Source: Pseudomonadota bacterium
GTDB lineage: Bacteria; Pseudomonadota; Alphaproteobacteria; Rhizobiales; Rhizobiaceae
Direction of reading: 5' to 3'
Assembly (NCBI GenBank): GCA_023404095.1
Contig: JAEYDD010000041.1
Span: forward strand, 1-64,000
Length of the DNA stretch: 64,000 nucleotides
Shown here: one piece after another, positions 53,891-61,826 of the stretch
How positions within the stretch are numbered: position 1 is the first letter of the stretch
Layout: each line of letters starts with the position of its first letter
Position numbers and translations under genes: made by a program
Notes under the pieces: model-generated
The model's database searches: none
Told to the model about the DNA's origin: nothing
What the model saw: only the letters and a program-made list of their open reading frames with translations

Positions 53891-54982
53891 TCAGATCCGC
53901 TCCTCCGTCTCCGCGTCAAACAGCGAGGCCAACGTCATGTCGAACGACAGTCGCACCTTCGTGCCCGGGCTGAAGCGCCGCGATCCGGCGGTGCGCACCG
54001 CCATCGTATGTCCGGCATGCTTGAGCCAGAGCAGGTTGTCAGCGCCCATCGGCTCCTCGATGTCGACGGTGGCCTCATGCACTTCGCCCGATGCACCAGC
54101 CGGCTCGTCCACCTTCACATGCTCCGGACGGACCCCGAGCACCACCTTTCGGCCCGGCGCCAGCACCTCGCCGGCATTGTATCCATCGAGCGAGAAGCTT
54201 ACGCCCTCGGTAACGAATACCGGCCTGCCGCCAGCTCCCAGAGCGATCTCGCCCTTCAAGAAATTCATCGACGGCGAGCCGATGAAGCCAGCGACGAACA
54301 TGTTCCTCGGCGCGTTGTAGATCGTGTTCGGATCGGCGAGCTGCTGGATCACCCCGCCCTTCATGATGGCGATGCGGTCGGCCAGCGTAAGCGCCTCGAT
54401 CTGGTCATGCGTCACATAGATCATGGTGTTCTTGAGCGACTGGTGCAGTCGCTTGATCTCCACGCGCAACTCCGAGCGCAGCTTGGCGTCGAGGTTGGAA
54501 AGCGGCTCGTCGAAGAGGAAGACGTCCACGTCGCGGACCAGCGCCCGGCCGATCGCCACGCGCTGTCGCTGGCCGCCGGAAAGCTCAGACGGTTTTCGTT
54601 TCAGAAGCGGCCCGATCTGCAGGATCTCGGCGGCGCGCGCCACCCGCTTGTCGATCTCCGCCTGCGGCATCTTCGCCACCTTCAGGCCGAAGGAGAGGTT
54701 CTTCTCCACCGTCATCTGCGGATAGAGCGCATAGGACTGGAACACCATGCCGATGCCGCGGTCCTTCGGCTCGTCCCAGGTGACGTTGCGGCCGTTGATG
54801 AAGATCTGGCCGTCGGTAATGTCGAGCAGCCCGGCAATGCAATTCAGAAGGGTGGACTTGCCGCAGCCGGACGAGCCGAGCAGCACGAGGAATTCGCCCT
54901 CCTGGATATCGAGGTTCAACTGATCGAGGACGGTGACCTGGCCGAAGCTGAGTCTCAAGTCTTTGACGGAAACGCTGGTCAT
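53891..54982 (-). CDS. UgpC/MsmX-type ABC transporter ATP-binding protein
   Basis: A 363-residue CUT1-class sugar ATPase. Walker A is LGSSGCGKSTLLN, the Q-loop FQSYALYPQMTVEKNL, signature SELSGGQRQRVAIGRAL, Walker B DVFLFDEPLSNLD and the switch His in YVTHDQIEALTL. A C-terminal TOBE domain (VVLGVRPEHVKV, VEEPMGADN-like) ends the protein. It follows the second permease gene closely. These ATPases often serve several transporters, but its position here fits the adjacent mannoside importer. Confidence 0.95.
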   Translation of the reverse strand: MTSVSVKDLRLSFGQVTVLDQLNLDIQEGEFLVLLGSSGCGKSTLLNCIAGLLDITDGQIFINGRNVTWDEPKDRGIGMVFQSYALYPQMTVEKNLSFGLKVAKMPQAEIDKRVARAAEILQIGPLLKRKPSELSGGQRQRVAIGRALVRDVDVFLFDEPLSNLDAKLRSELRVEIKRLHQSLKNTMIYVTHDQIEALTLADRIAIMKGGVIQQLADPNTIYNAPRNMFVAGFIGSPSMNFLKGEIALGAGGRPVFVTEGVSFSLDGYNAGEVLAPGRKVVLGVRPEHVKVDEPAGASGEVHEATVDIEEPMGADNLLWLKHAGHTMAVRTAGSRRFSPGTKVRLSFDMTLASLFDAETEERI

Positions 54983-54986
54983 GCGC

Positions 54987-55928
54987 TTAGCCTTTCACGG
55001 CGCCGGCGGCAATGCCGCGGACGAACAGCCGGCCGGAAACGAAATAGACGAGGAGCGGGACGGCGCCCGTCAGGATCGTAGCGGCCATGTTGACGTTGTA
55101 TTCCTTCACCCCCTGGACGGAGTTGACGATGTTGTTGAGTTGCACCGTCATCGGGTAGTATTCGGGCCGCGTGAACACGACGCCGAACAGGAAGTCGTTC
55201 CAGATACCGGTCACCTGCAGGATCATCGCCACCACGAAGATCGGCAGCGACATCGGCACCATGATCTTGAAGTAGATGCCCCAGAAGCCGGCGCCATCGA
55301 CGCGCGCGGCCTTGAACAGTTCCTCGGGAAGCCCGGCGAAATAGTTGCGGAAGAGCAGCGTCAGGATCGGCATGCCGAAGATCGTGTGCACGATGACGAG
55401 GCCGGACAGCGAGCCGTAGAGGCCGATCTCGCGCAGCACAATCACGATCGGGTAGAGCATCACCTGGTAGGGAATGAAGGCCCCGACGATCAGGATCGTG
55501 AAGAAGATGTCCGCGCCCCTGAAGCGCCAGTTCGACAGCGCATATCCGTTGATCGAGGCGATCGCGATCGAGATGACCGTCGAGGGCACGGTGATCATCA
55601 CCGAATTCCAGAAGCCGCGCGACAGCCCGTCGCAGTTCAGCCCGGTGCAGGCGCTCGACCAGGCTTTCACCCATGGCTCGAAGGTGATCTCCAGCGGCGG
55701 GGCGAAGATGTTCCCCAGCCGGATCTCCGGCATGCCCTTCAGCGAGGTCACGATCATGACGTAGAGCGGCAGCAGATAATAGGCGGCGGCCACGAACAGC
55801 GTGCCGTAGACCACGATGGTGCGGGTCGACAGCAGCCGGCGCGGTTTTGCCCCACTCGGACCGGCTGGCCGGGTCGCGGGTACTTCCGCCAGGTGGGCAA
55901 TTTTTTTCAGATGGCCACGATCAGACAC
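54987..55928 (-). CDS. CUT1 sugar ABC permease (second)
   Basis: A 313-residue MalG-like permease with six membrane helices, beginning after a cytoplasmic tail (SDRGHLKKIAHL). The EAA loop is ELFKAARVDGAGFWGIYFKI, giving the ATPase contact (EAA---G pattern). IVGAFIPYQVMLYPI and VNMAATILTGAVPLLVYF are membrane segments. The start is a GTG at 55928, with GGAGGG seven bases upstream; its first eight bases overlap the end of the upstream permease gene (GTGTCTGA), implying translational coupling. Part of the mannoside-type importer. Confidence 0.93.
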   Translation of the reverse strand: MSDRGHLKKIAHLAEVPATRPAGPSGAKPRRLLSTRTIVVYGTLFVAAAYYLLPLYVMIVTSLKGMPEIRLGNIFAPPLEITFEPWVKAWSSACTGLNCDGLSRGFWNSVMITVPSTVISIAIASINGYALSNWRFRGADIFFTILIVGAFIPYQVMLYPIVIVLREIGLYGSLSGLVIVHTIFGMPILTLLFRNYFAGLPEELFKAARVDGAGFWGIYFKIMVPMSLPIFVVAMILQVTGIWNDFLFGVVFTRPEYYPMTVQLNNIVNSVQGVKEYNVNMAATILTGAVPLLVYFVSGRLFVRGIAAGAVKG

Positions 55929-56826
55929 GCTTGCGCCCTCCCCCGAATTCCAGATAGGCCCAGGGCACGATGATGATCGCAACGGTGATCAGCATCATGG
56001 TGGAGGCGGCAAAGCCCTGGCCGAGGTTCTGCGCCTGGAACATGTAGTCGTAGACGTATTTCGCCGGCACCTCCGAGGCGATGCCCGGCCCGCCGCTGGT
56101 CTGGGCGACGACGAGGTCGTAGACGCGCACGATGCCGCTTGCGATGATGACGAGCGTGGTCACGAACACCGGCCGCATCATCGGGATGACGACGAAGAGA
56201 TAGGTCTTCCACATCGGGATCCCGTCCACCCGCGAAGCCTTCCAGATGTCCTCGTCGATGCCGCGCAGGCCCGCCAGCATCAGGCACATGACGAGCCCGG
56301 TGCCCTGCCAGAGTGCTGCGATCAGGATGCCGTAGATGACGATACTGGAATTGTAGAGCGGATCGAAGTCGAAGCCCGCCCAGCCCATGGCGCGAACCAC
56401 CGACTGGATGCCGTGCTCGGGATTGAGCAGCCACTGCCAGACAAGCCCGGTCACGATGAAGGACAGCGCGAAAGGATAGAGGAAGATCGTTCGGAAGGTG
56501 TTCTCGAAGCGGATCTTCTGGTCCATCAGGGCTGCGAGCACGAAGCCGATCACCAGGCTGAAGATCAGCGAGAAGATGCCATAGATCGCCAGGTTCTCGA
56601 TCGAGACCAGCCAACGCGGCGTCGACCAGAGGCGTTCGTACTGATCGAGGCCGACGAATTTCAGCCGCGGCAGCAACTTTGAACTGGTGAACGAATAGAC
56701 AACCGTCCACAACGTGCCACCGAGAAAGATCACCACGGCGGTGAGCATCATCGGAACAGATGCGATCTTGGCGCTCAGGTTACGCGTGAGACGGCTTGGC
56801 CGTCCGGCGCGCGCATTGCTCGACAT
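55921..56826 (-). CDS. CUT1 sugar ABC permease (first)
   Basis: A 301-residue MalF-like permease with about six helices (IASVPMMLTAVVIFLGGTLWTVVYSF, IYGIFSLIFSLVIGFVLAALMD and others). The EAA loop is DIWKASRVDGIPMWKTYLFVVIP. The ATG at 56826 follows AGGGGAGGAG. It lies between the binding protein gene and the second permease gene. Sequence relates it to oligosaccharide importers such as AglF; substrate is inferred from the mannosidase downstream. Confidence 0.93.
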   Translation of the reverse strand: MSSNARAGRPSRLTRNLSAKIASVPMMLTAVVIFLGGTLWTVVYSFTSSKLLPRLKFVGLDQYERLWSTPRWLVSIENLAIYGIFSLIFSLVIGFVLAALMDQKIRFENTFRTIFLYPFALSFIVTGLVWQWLLNPEHGIQSVVRAMGWAGFDFDPLYNSSIVIYGILIAALWQGTGLVMCLMLAGLRGIDEDIWKASRVDGIPMWKTYLFVVIPMMRPVFVTTLVIIASGIVRVYDLVVAQTSGGPGIASEVPAKYVYDYMFQAQNLGQGFAASTMMLITVAIIIVPWAYLEFGGGRKRV

Positions 56827-56939
56827 GGGTTCTCCTCCCCTGCTGTCCTCTCCGCCTTAGGGACTTCCGGCGGAAGCCGCCCCGGACCGCCGGCTCCGTC
56901 CGGAGACCGGAGCCGGCGGCATCACCGCAAACGAACCGA

Positions 56940-58175
56940 TCACTCGGCCGTAGCGATGATTTCGACAAAGCGCTTTTGCGCATCTTCGGGGGTCATCGAA
57001 GGGTTGGTGAAGAATTCGGAGAACAGGTCCTCCTTCTGCTTCTGGCTGTCGGCCGAGAGCAGCTGGTCCGTCCACTGGACGACATTGCCCTTGGCCAGAA
57101 TGTCCAGTCCCTTCTTCATGCAGTCGTTCGCAGCCGCTAGGTCGACGTCGCCACGCACCGGCACCGAACCCTTCTTCAGGTTGAAGGCGACCTGCACCTT
57201 CGGGTCGACGAGCGTCTCGGCCAGCGCCTCCTGTGCCTTTGACTGCGCCTCATCCTCCAGCAGCGGGAAATAGAAGGCGTCACCACCGGTCGCGATCACC
57301 TCGTTGACGCCGAGCCCCGGCAGGCAGCTGTAGTCCTCGCCTGCCTTCAGGCCGGCAAGCTGGAACTCGCCCTGCGCCCAGTCGCCCATGATCTGGCCGC
57401 CGGCCTTGCCGGTGATGACCATGTTGGTGGCCTGGTTCCAGTCCTGGACGTTCGTGCCCCGCGACATGCGCCGCGCATCGTCGGCCGCCTTGAAGATCTT
57501 CGCAATCTCGGGACCTGCCGCCACCTCGGCGTTCTTCTCCTCGAAGAGCTGCAGGAACGTGTCCTTTCCGGCGAGCGCCAGCAGCAGCACGTCGAAGGCG
57601 TTGCTCGCCTGCCAGGGCTGGCCGCCGACGGCGAGCGGCACGATGCCGGCCTTCTCCAGTGCCGGCGCTGCGGCGACGAGTTCGTCCCAGTTGTTCGGCA
57701 CGGGAACACCGGCCTTCTCGAAGGCCGCATTCGACAGCCACAGCCACTGCCAGGAATGGATATTGACCGGAGCGCAGTAGATCTTGCCATCGATCGTGCA
57801 GGAGTCGAGCAGGCTGGCCGGACGGATGATCTCCTTCCACTTGCCGCGTTCGGCCACATCGGTCAGGTCGCGCATCAGGCCTTCCTGCACCAGCTCCTCC
57901 GCCTGACGGCCGTGGTTAAACTGCGTCGCGCCCATCGGGTCGCCGCCGGTGATGCGGCTGACCATGATCGGTCGCGCCGTTCCGCCGGCCCCGGCAATGG
58001 CGCCGTCGACCCATTTGTTGCCGGTCGCGTCGAAGGCCTTGGCCAGTTCGGCGACCGCAGCCGCCTCGCCGCCGGACGTCCACCAATGCGTCACTTCCAG
58101 GTCCGTCGCATGCCCGGCAGCTGCGGGCAGCGCGACGGTTGCAGCCAGGACTGCGATCACCGAACGAAATTTCAT
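56940..58175 (-). CDS. Sugar ABC transporter substrate-binding protein
   Basis: A 411-residue periplasmic binding protein. The signal peptide (FRSVIAVLAATVALPAAAG, cut near HATD) leads to LEVTHWWTSGGEAAAVAELA, then VDGAIAGAGGTARPIMVSRITGGDPMGATQF, WDELVAAAPALEKAGIVPLAVGG, and GDWAQGEFQLAGL. It resembles the AglE/ExtraC family of oligosaccharide-binding proteins. It is the first gene of the leftward sugar operon; the start lies 16 bp from a 14-bp palindrome that matches another upstream of the LacI regulator. Ribosome site GGGAGGAG is strong. Confidence 0.93.
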   Translation of the reverse strand: MKFRSVIAVLAATVALPAAAGHATDLEVTHWWTSGGEAAAVAELAKAFDATGNKWVDGAIAGAGGTARPIMVSRITGGDPMGATQFNHGRQAEELVQEGLMRDLTDVAERGKWKEIIRPASLLDSCTIDGKIYCAPVNIHSWQWLWLSNAAFEKAGVPVPNNWDELVAAAPALEKAGIVPLAVGGQPWQASNAFDVLLLALAGKDTFLQLFEEKNAEVAAGPEIAKIFKAADDARRMSRGTNVQDWNQATNMVITGKAGGQIMGDWAQGEFQLAGLKAGEDYSCLPGLGVNEVIATGGDAFYFPLLEDEAQSKAQEALAETLVDPKVQVAFNLKKGSVPVRGDVDLAAANDCMKKGLDILAKGNVVQWTDQLLSADSQKQKEDLFSEFFTNPSMTPEDAQKRFVEIIATAE

Positions 58176-58190
58176 GAGTCTCCTCCCTCA

Positions 58191-58204
58191 CTGAAACGTT
58201 GCAG
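58191..58204. promoter_or_regulatory. LacI-family operator candidate, operon side
   Basis: CTGAAACGTTGCAG is a near-perfect palindrome with the central AACGTT core of LacI/GalR operators. It sits 16 bp upstream of the binding-protein start. It matches the second candidate at 58492-58505 in 12 of 14 bases when that is read in reverse. Binding should block or shape transcription of the sugar operon. Confidence 0.65.
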
Positions 58205-58491
58205 TAAAAACGTAGAACAAGTGTGCCGATGAAGCAACCCGCAGGATGTTGGAATTGTGGGGAAACGACCTTGCGGTCTTACAGGCAGACGCATGACGGT
58301 CTCCACGGCACCGGCCAGGAATTGAATTTAATGTCATTATTTCAACGTATTAATCCACCTCCCTTGAACAATAAAACTCAAACCAGCCTCGCCTCTTGAC
58401 GCTGCGGCGAAGAGCGTACCCTCCCTCGGCTGCATCCGCGAAAAGCGGAAAGACAACAAGCTCCCTGGGTTAATAGGCCTCGACAAAAACG

Positions 58492-58505
58492 CTGTATCGT
58501 TTCAG
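58492..58505. promoter_or_regulatory. LacI-family operator candidate, regulator side
   Basis: The 14 bases read CTGAAACGATACAG on the minus strand, matching the operator at 58191 at 12 positions. The site is 83 bp upstream of the LacI-family gene and may allow autoregulation. The 58205-58491 gap between the two sites shows AT-rich promoter-like sequence but no other clear motif. Confidence 0.6.
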
Positions 58506-58587
58506 TATAACCGTCTTGCTCACAGGCATGTTGGCGGGCCGGTGCGAAGCGTGATAACGCCGGAACGCGAAAGGGGCGCACGAGACG

Positions 58588-59619
58588 ATGGACAAGCCCG
58601 ACAAACATTTCGATGCAGCTGCATCGTCCGCCGAACGGCCCACGCTGAAGACGATCGCCTTCATGACCGGGCTCGGCATCACCACCGTTTCACGCGCGTT
58701 GAAGGACGCGCCGGACATCGGGCATGAGACGAAGGAACGCGTCCGCCTCGTGGCCCGGCAGATCGGCTACCAGCCGAACCGCGCCGGTGTTCGCCTCCGG
58801 ACCGGCAAGACCAACGTCATCAGTCTCGTCCTCAGCCTGGAAGAGGAGATCATGGGCCTGACGAGCCCCCTCGTCGTGGGCATCTCCGAGATACTGGCAG
58901 GCACACCCTATCACCTGGTCGTGACGCCCTATCGCACCGTGAACAATCCGTTGGACCCGGTGCGCTACATTCTCGAAACCGGCGCTGCCGACGGCGTCAT
59001 CATCTCGCGCACCGAGCCGCGCGACGCACGGGTGGCGCTGATGATGGAGCGCAATTTCCCCTTCGTCACCCATGGACGCACTGTCATGGGACTGGATCAC
59101 CCCTTCCACGACTTCGACAACGAACGCTTCGCCTACGAGGCCGTGCGCCGGCTGATCGAGCGCGGACGCCACAGGCTGATGCTGCTGGAGCCGCCGCCGC
59201 ACCTGACGTTCAATATCCACATGCGCACCGGCTTCGAACGCGGCGTGCGCGATTTCGGCGGCACCATCGTCCCCTTCAGCCAGGTCAATCTCGATTCGAG
59301 CCTGCCGGAAATTCGCGCGGCGTGCGAAAGGGTCATGCGATCGACCGATACGCCTGACGGCATCGTGTCCGGCAGCGGCTCCGGCGCCGTTGCGCTGATC
59401 GCGGCCGTCGAAGGCAGCGGGCGACGCATCGGTCACGAGATCGACATCGTCTCCAAGGAACCCAGCACCTTCCTGCAATGGCTCAGGCCCGAGGTATCCA
59501 CGATGCGCGAGGATATTCGCCTCGCCGGCCGCGAACTCGCCAAAGCCGTCATCGGCCGCATCGACGGCCGCCCGGCGAGCGAACTGCAGACGCTGAGCTA
59601 CCCGATCCCGACGGATTGA
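58588..59619 (+). CDS. LacI-family transcriptional regulator of the sugar operon
   Basis: A 343-residue regulator. The N-terminal HTH (PTLKTIAFMTGLGITTVSRALKD, then DIGHETKERVRLVARQIGYQPNR hinge) is followed by a periplasmic-binding-protein-like sensing domain, with ISLVLSLEEEIMGL, FPFVTHGRTVMGLDHPF and DGIVSGSGSGAVALIAAVEG. It is divergent from the mannoside-type transporter operon and flanked by two matching palindromes. Most likely it represses that operon and responds to an imported sugar or its breakdown product. Start ATG at 58588. Confidence 0.93.
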   Translation: MDKPDKHFDAAASSAERPTLKTIAFMTGLGITTVSRALKDAPDIGHETKERVRLVARQIGYQPNRAGVRLRTGKTNVISLVLSLEEEIMGLTSPLVVGISEILAGTPYHLVVTPYRTVNNPLDPVRYILETGAADGVIISRTEPRDARVALMMERNFPFVTHGRTVMGLDHPFHDFDNERFAYEAVRRLIERGRHRLMLLEPPPHLTFNIHMRTGFERGVRDFGGTIVPFSQVNLDSSLPEIRAACERVMRSTDTPDGIVSGSGSGAVALIAAVEGSGRRIGHEIDIVSKEPSTFLQWLRPEVSTMREDIRLAGRELAKAVIGRIDGRPASELQTLSYPIPTD

Positions 59620-59733
59620 CCGCCGGGTCGGCCACGGATCGTTCTCGTCCACTTCCAGCGAAGCCCTGCCTCGTCAGGCAAGCCTTCCAAGCCAGCGTCG
59701 CGCAGCGTCATTACGCCGGCGAACATCCCTCCA

Positions 59734-59846
59734 CCGTCATGCCGGACTTGATCCGGCATCCAGCCGCGCAAGTCCTTTGCGCGATGAAGCATTTCCTGCG
59801 CTGCCGCGCGGCGCGGCTTCATCCCGGATCAAGTCCGGGATGACGG
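59734..59846. repeat. Inverted palindromic repeat pair
   Basis: A 26-bp sequence at 59734-59759 reappears inverted at 59821-59846 with 24 matches; each copy holds a CCGG-ATCAAGT-CCGG core. The copies flank 61 bp. This CCCGGATCAAGTCCGGGATGAC-type motif is widespread in rhizobial and related genomes as an intergenic repeat. It lies between the LacI and gnd genes within a 403-bp gap (59620-60022), which otherwise shows only the terminator at 59943. Confidence 0.7.
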
Positions 59847-59942
59847 AGCGGAACAGTTGCGTCGCTTCATTGCCCACATCGACAGCGACGTCGCAGCGAA
59901 CTGTGCATACGCGATGATGCCGGATCGCGCCCTGCAACAGAA

Positions 59943-59966
59943 AGGGCCGGCGCGAACGCCGGCCCT
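59943..59966 (-). terminator. Intrinsic terminator after gnd
   Basis: AGGGCCGGCG and CGCCGGCCCT form a perfect 10-bp stem on a CGAA loop. Read leftward it is followed by TTTCTG, and it lies 57 bases after the gnd stop. A good gnd terminator. Confidence 0.82.
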
Positions 59967-60022
59967 CTGAGTGTTCTATGCCACCGGTCTCAACGGTGGC
60001 ACTCGCCTGCCATCGGATCCGA

Positions 60023-61459
60023 TCAGGCGCCGGCGCCGAGGCCGCTGCCCCAGGGGCCGTGATGGCTGTCGGCGCCATCGATGCGGTCGAAACCGTGCGC
60101 GCCGAAGAAGTCACGCTGGGCCTGGATGATGTTGGCCGTGCCGCGGCCGCGACGGTAGCTGTCGAAGTAGCCGAGCGCGGATGCCAGTGCCGGAACCGGC
60201 AGGCCAGCCAGGACGGCCGCCGAAACGACGCGACGAAGCGAACCGTCGGTCTCCTTGACCATATCGGCGAAGGCCGGCGCGACGATCAGGTTGGCCGCAT
60301 CCGGAGCCTTGGTGAAGGCCGAGGTGATCTCGTCCAGGAACTGCGAACGGATGATGCAGCCCGCGCGCCAGATCTTGGCGATGGTCGGCATCGGCAGGTT
60401 CCAGTTGAACTCCTTGGAGGCTGCCGCCATCACCGCGAAGCCCTGCGCATAGGCACCGATCTTGGCTGCCAGGAGCGCGCTTTCCAGGTCCTTGATGAAG
60501 GCAGCTTTGTCGGTAACCGAAAGCGGCGCCACGGCGGGAAGCCCCAGGATCTTTTCTGCTGCTTCGCGCTCGCCCTTGAGCGCGGACAGGCTGCGAGCGG
60601 CAACGGCAGCCTCGATCGCGGTTGCCGGGATGCCCATGTTCTGCGCCTCGATCACCGACCATTTGCCGGTGCCCTTCTGGCCGGCCTTGTCGAGGATCAT
60701 GTCGACGATCGGCTTGCCGCCGATCGGATCGGCCGCTTCGAGCACCTTGGCGGTGATCTCGATCAGATAGGAATTGAGACGCCCCTTGTTCCAGGTCGCA
60801 AAGACCTCGCCGATCTCCGTGGCGCTCATCTTCAGGCCGTCGCGCAGGATACCGTAGATCTCGGCGATCATCTGCATGTCGGCATATTCGATGCCGTTGT
60901 GGATGGTCTTGACGAAATGGCCGGCGCCGTTTTCGCCGAGCCACGCGACGCAGGGCTCGCCGTTGTATTTCGCGGCGATCGAGGTCAGCACCTTCTCGAC
61001 GCGCTTCCAGCTGTCTTCCGTGCCGCCGACCATGATCGACGGACCGTGGCGCGCGCCTTCCTCACCACCCGAGACCCCCATGCCGATGAAGGTCAGGCCG
61101 CTGTCCTTCAGCGCGTCGAAGCGGCGCATCGTGTCGCGGAAATTGGCGTTTCCGGCATCGATCATGATGTCGTTCTTTTCCAGGTGCGGCCGCAGCAACT
61201 CCATCTGCTGGTCCACGGGGTCGCCGGCCTTGATCATGATGATGATAGGCCGCGGCGGGCGGATCGCCGCAACGAACTCCTCGATCGTCTCGCAGGGCAC
61301 GATATTGTCCTTCAGCGCGCCCGCTTCCTCGACGAATTCGTGGGTACGTTCGACGGTGCGGTTGAAGACCGCAATCTTGTTGCCCTTTTCGGCGATGTTG
61401 AGCGCCAGATTCGATCCCATGACGCCGAGACCGATCAACCCGATTTCCGCCTGTGCCAC
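60023..61459 (-). CDS. gnd: 6-phosphogluconate dehydrogenase (decarboxylating)
   Basis: A 478-residue enzyme of the oxidative pentose phosphate pathway, converting 6-phosphogluconate with NADP+ (or NAD+) to ribulose 5-phosphate and CO2. Visible are EIGLIGLGVMGSNLALNIAE, MIDAGNANFRDTMRRF, FIGMGVSGGEEGARHGPSIM, GAGHFVKTIHNGIEYADMQ (catalytic Lys) and GQKGTGKWSVIEAQNMGIP, then YRRGRGTANIIQAQRDFFGAH. Length is normal for the long (about 470 residue) form. The ATG at 61459 opens MAQAEIGLIGLG. It is transcribed alone. Confidence 0.96.
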   Translation of the reverse strand: MAQAEIGLIGLGVMGSNLALNIAEKGNKIAVFNRTVERTHEFVEEAGALKDNIVPCETIEEFVAAIRPPRPIIIMIKAGDPVDQQMELLRPHLEKNDIMIDAGNANFRDTMRRFDALKDSGLTFIGMGVSGGEEGARHGPSIMVGGTEDSWKRVEKVLTSIAAKYNGEPCVAWLGENGAGHFVKTIHNGIEYADMQMIAEIYGILRDGLKMSATEIGEVFATWNKGRLNSYLIEITAKVLEAADPIGGKPIVDMILDKAGQKGTGKWSVIEAQNMGIPATAIEAAVAARSLSALKGEREAAEKILGLPAVAPLSVTDKAAFIKDLESALLAAKIGAYAQGFAVMAAASKEFNWNLPMPTIAKIWRAGCIIRSQFLDEITSAFTKAPDAANLIVAPAFADMVKETDGSLRRVVSAAVLAGLPVPALASALGYFDSYRRGRGTANIIQAQRDFFGAHGFDRIDGADSHHGPWGSGLGAGA

Positions 61460-61637
61460 GTTCTTACCTCCGTATGGAATGGTGCGACCCGGCCGACGGC
61501 AGCGCGTGGCAGGGACTGCGCAAAGATACTTCCCCGCAATCGGAACATGGAAGTGCCCCGCCGGCGGTTAGGCGGCTGTTTTGGCACTTAAATCGATTAG
61601 GGACAAGCCGTTGTTTGTCCTCAAACGCGCATGGCTG

Positions 61638-61826
61638 CTATCCGCGTTTGGCGCCTCCCCTGACGCCTGCCTTGGCGTCGCTGCCAGCATCCCCGTCGTC
61701 GAGAACGCGCCAGGCCGCGCCGTCCAAGTCCTCGTACTGGCCGCTGCGAATGGACCAGAGAAAGGCTCCAAGCCCGAGGCCGCCGAGAAAGAGCGCGATC
61801 GGAATGAGATAGATCAGCGTGTTCAT
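61638..61826 (-). CDS. ccoS: Cytochrome cbb3 oxidase assembly protein CcoS/FixS
   Basis: A 62-residue single-helix membrane protein: NTLIYLIPIALFLGGLGLGAFLWSIRSGQYEDLDGAAWRVL. The IPIAL-x-LG helix and the conserved SGQYEDLDG are the CcoS/FixS signature. It is needed for cofactor insertion into cbb3 oxidase. Its ATG overlaps the stop of the copper ATPase gene upstream by four bases (ATGA), the usual ccoI-ccoS arrangement. The C-terminal tail (DDGDAGSDAKAGVRGGAKRG) is variable. Confidence 0.93.
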   Translation of the reverse strand: MNTLIYLIPIALFLGGLGLGAFLWSIRSGQYEDLDGAAWRVLDDGDAGSDAKAGVRGGAKRG

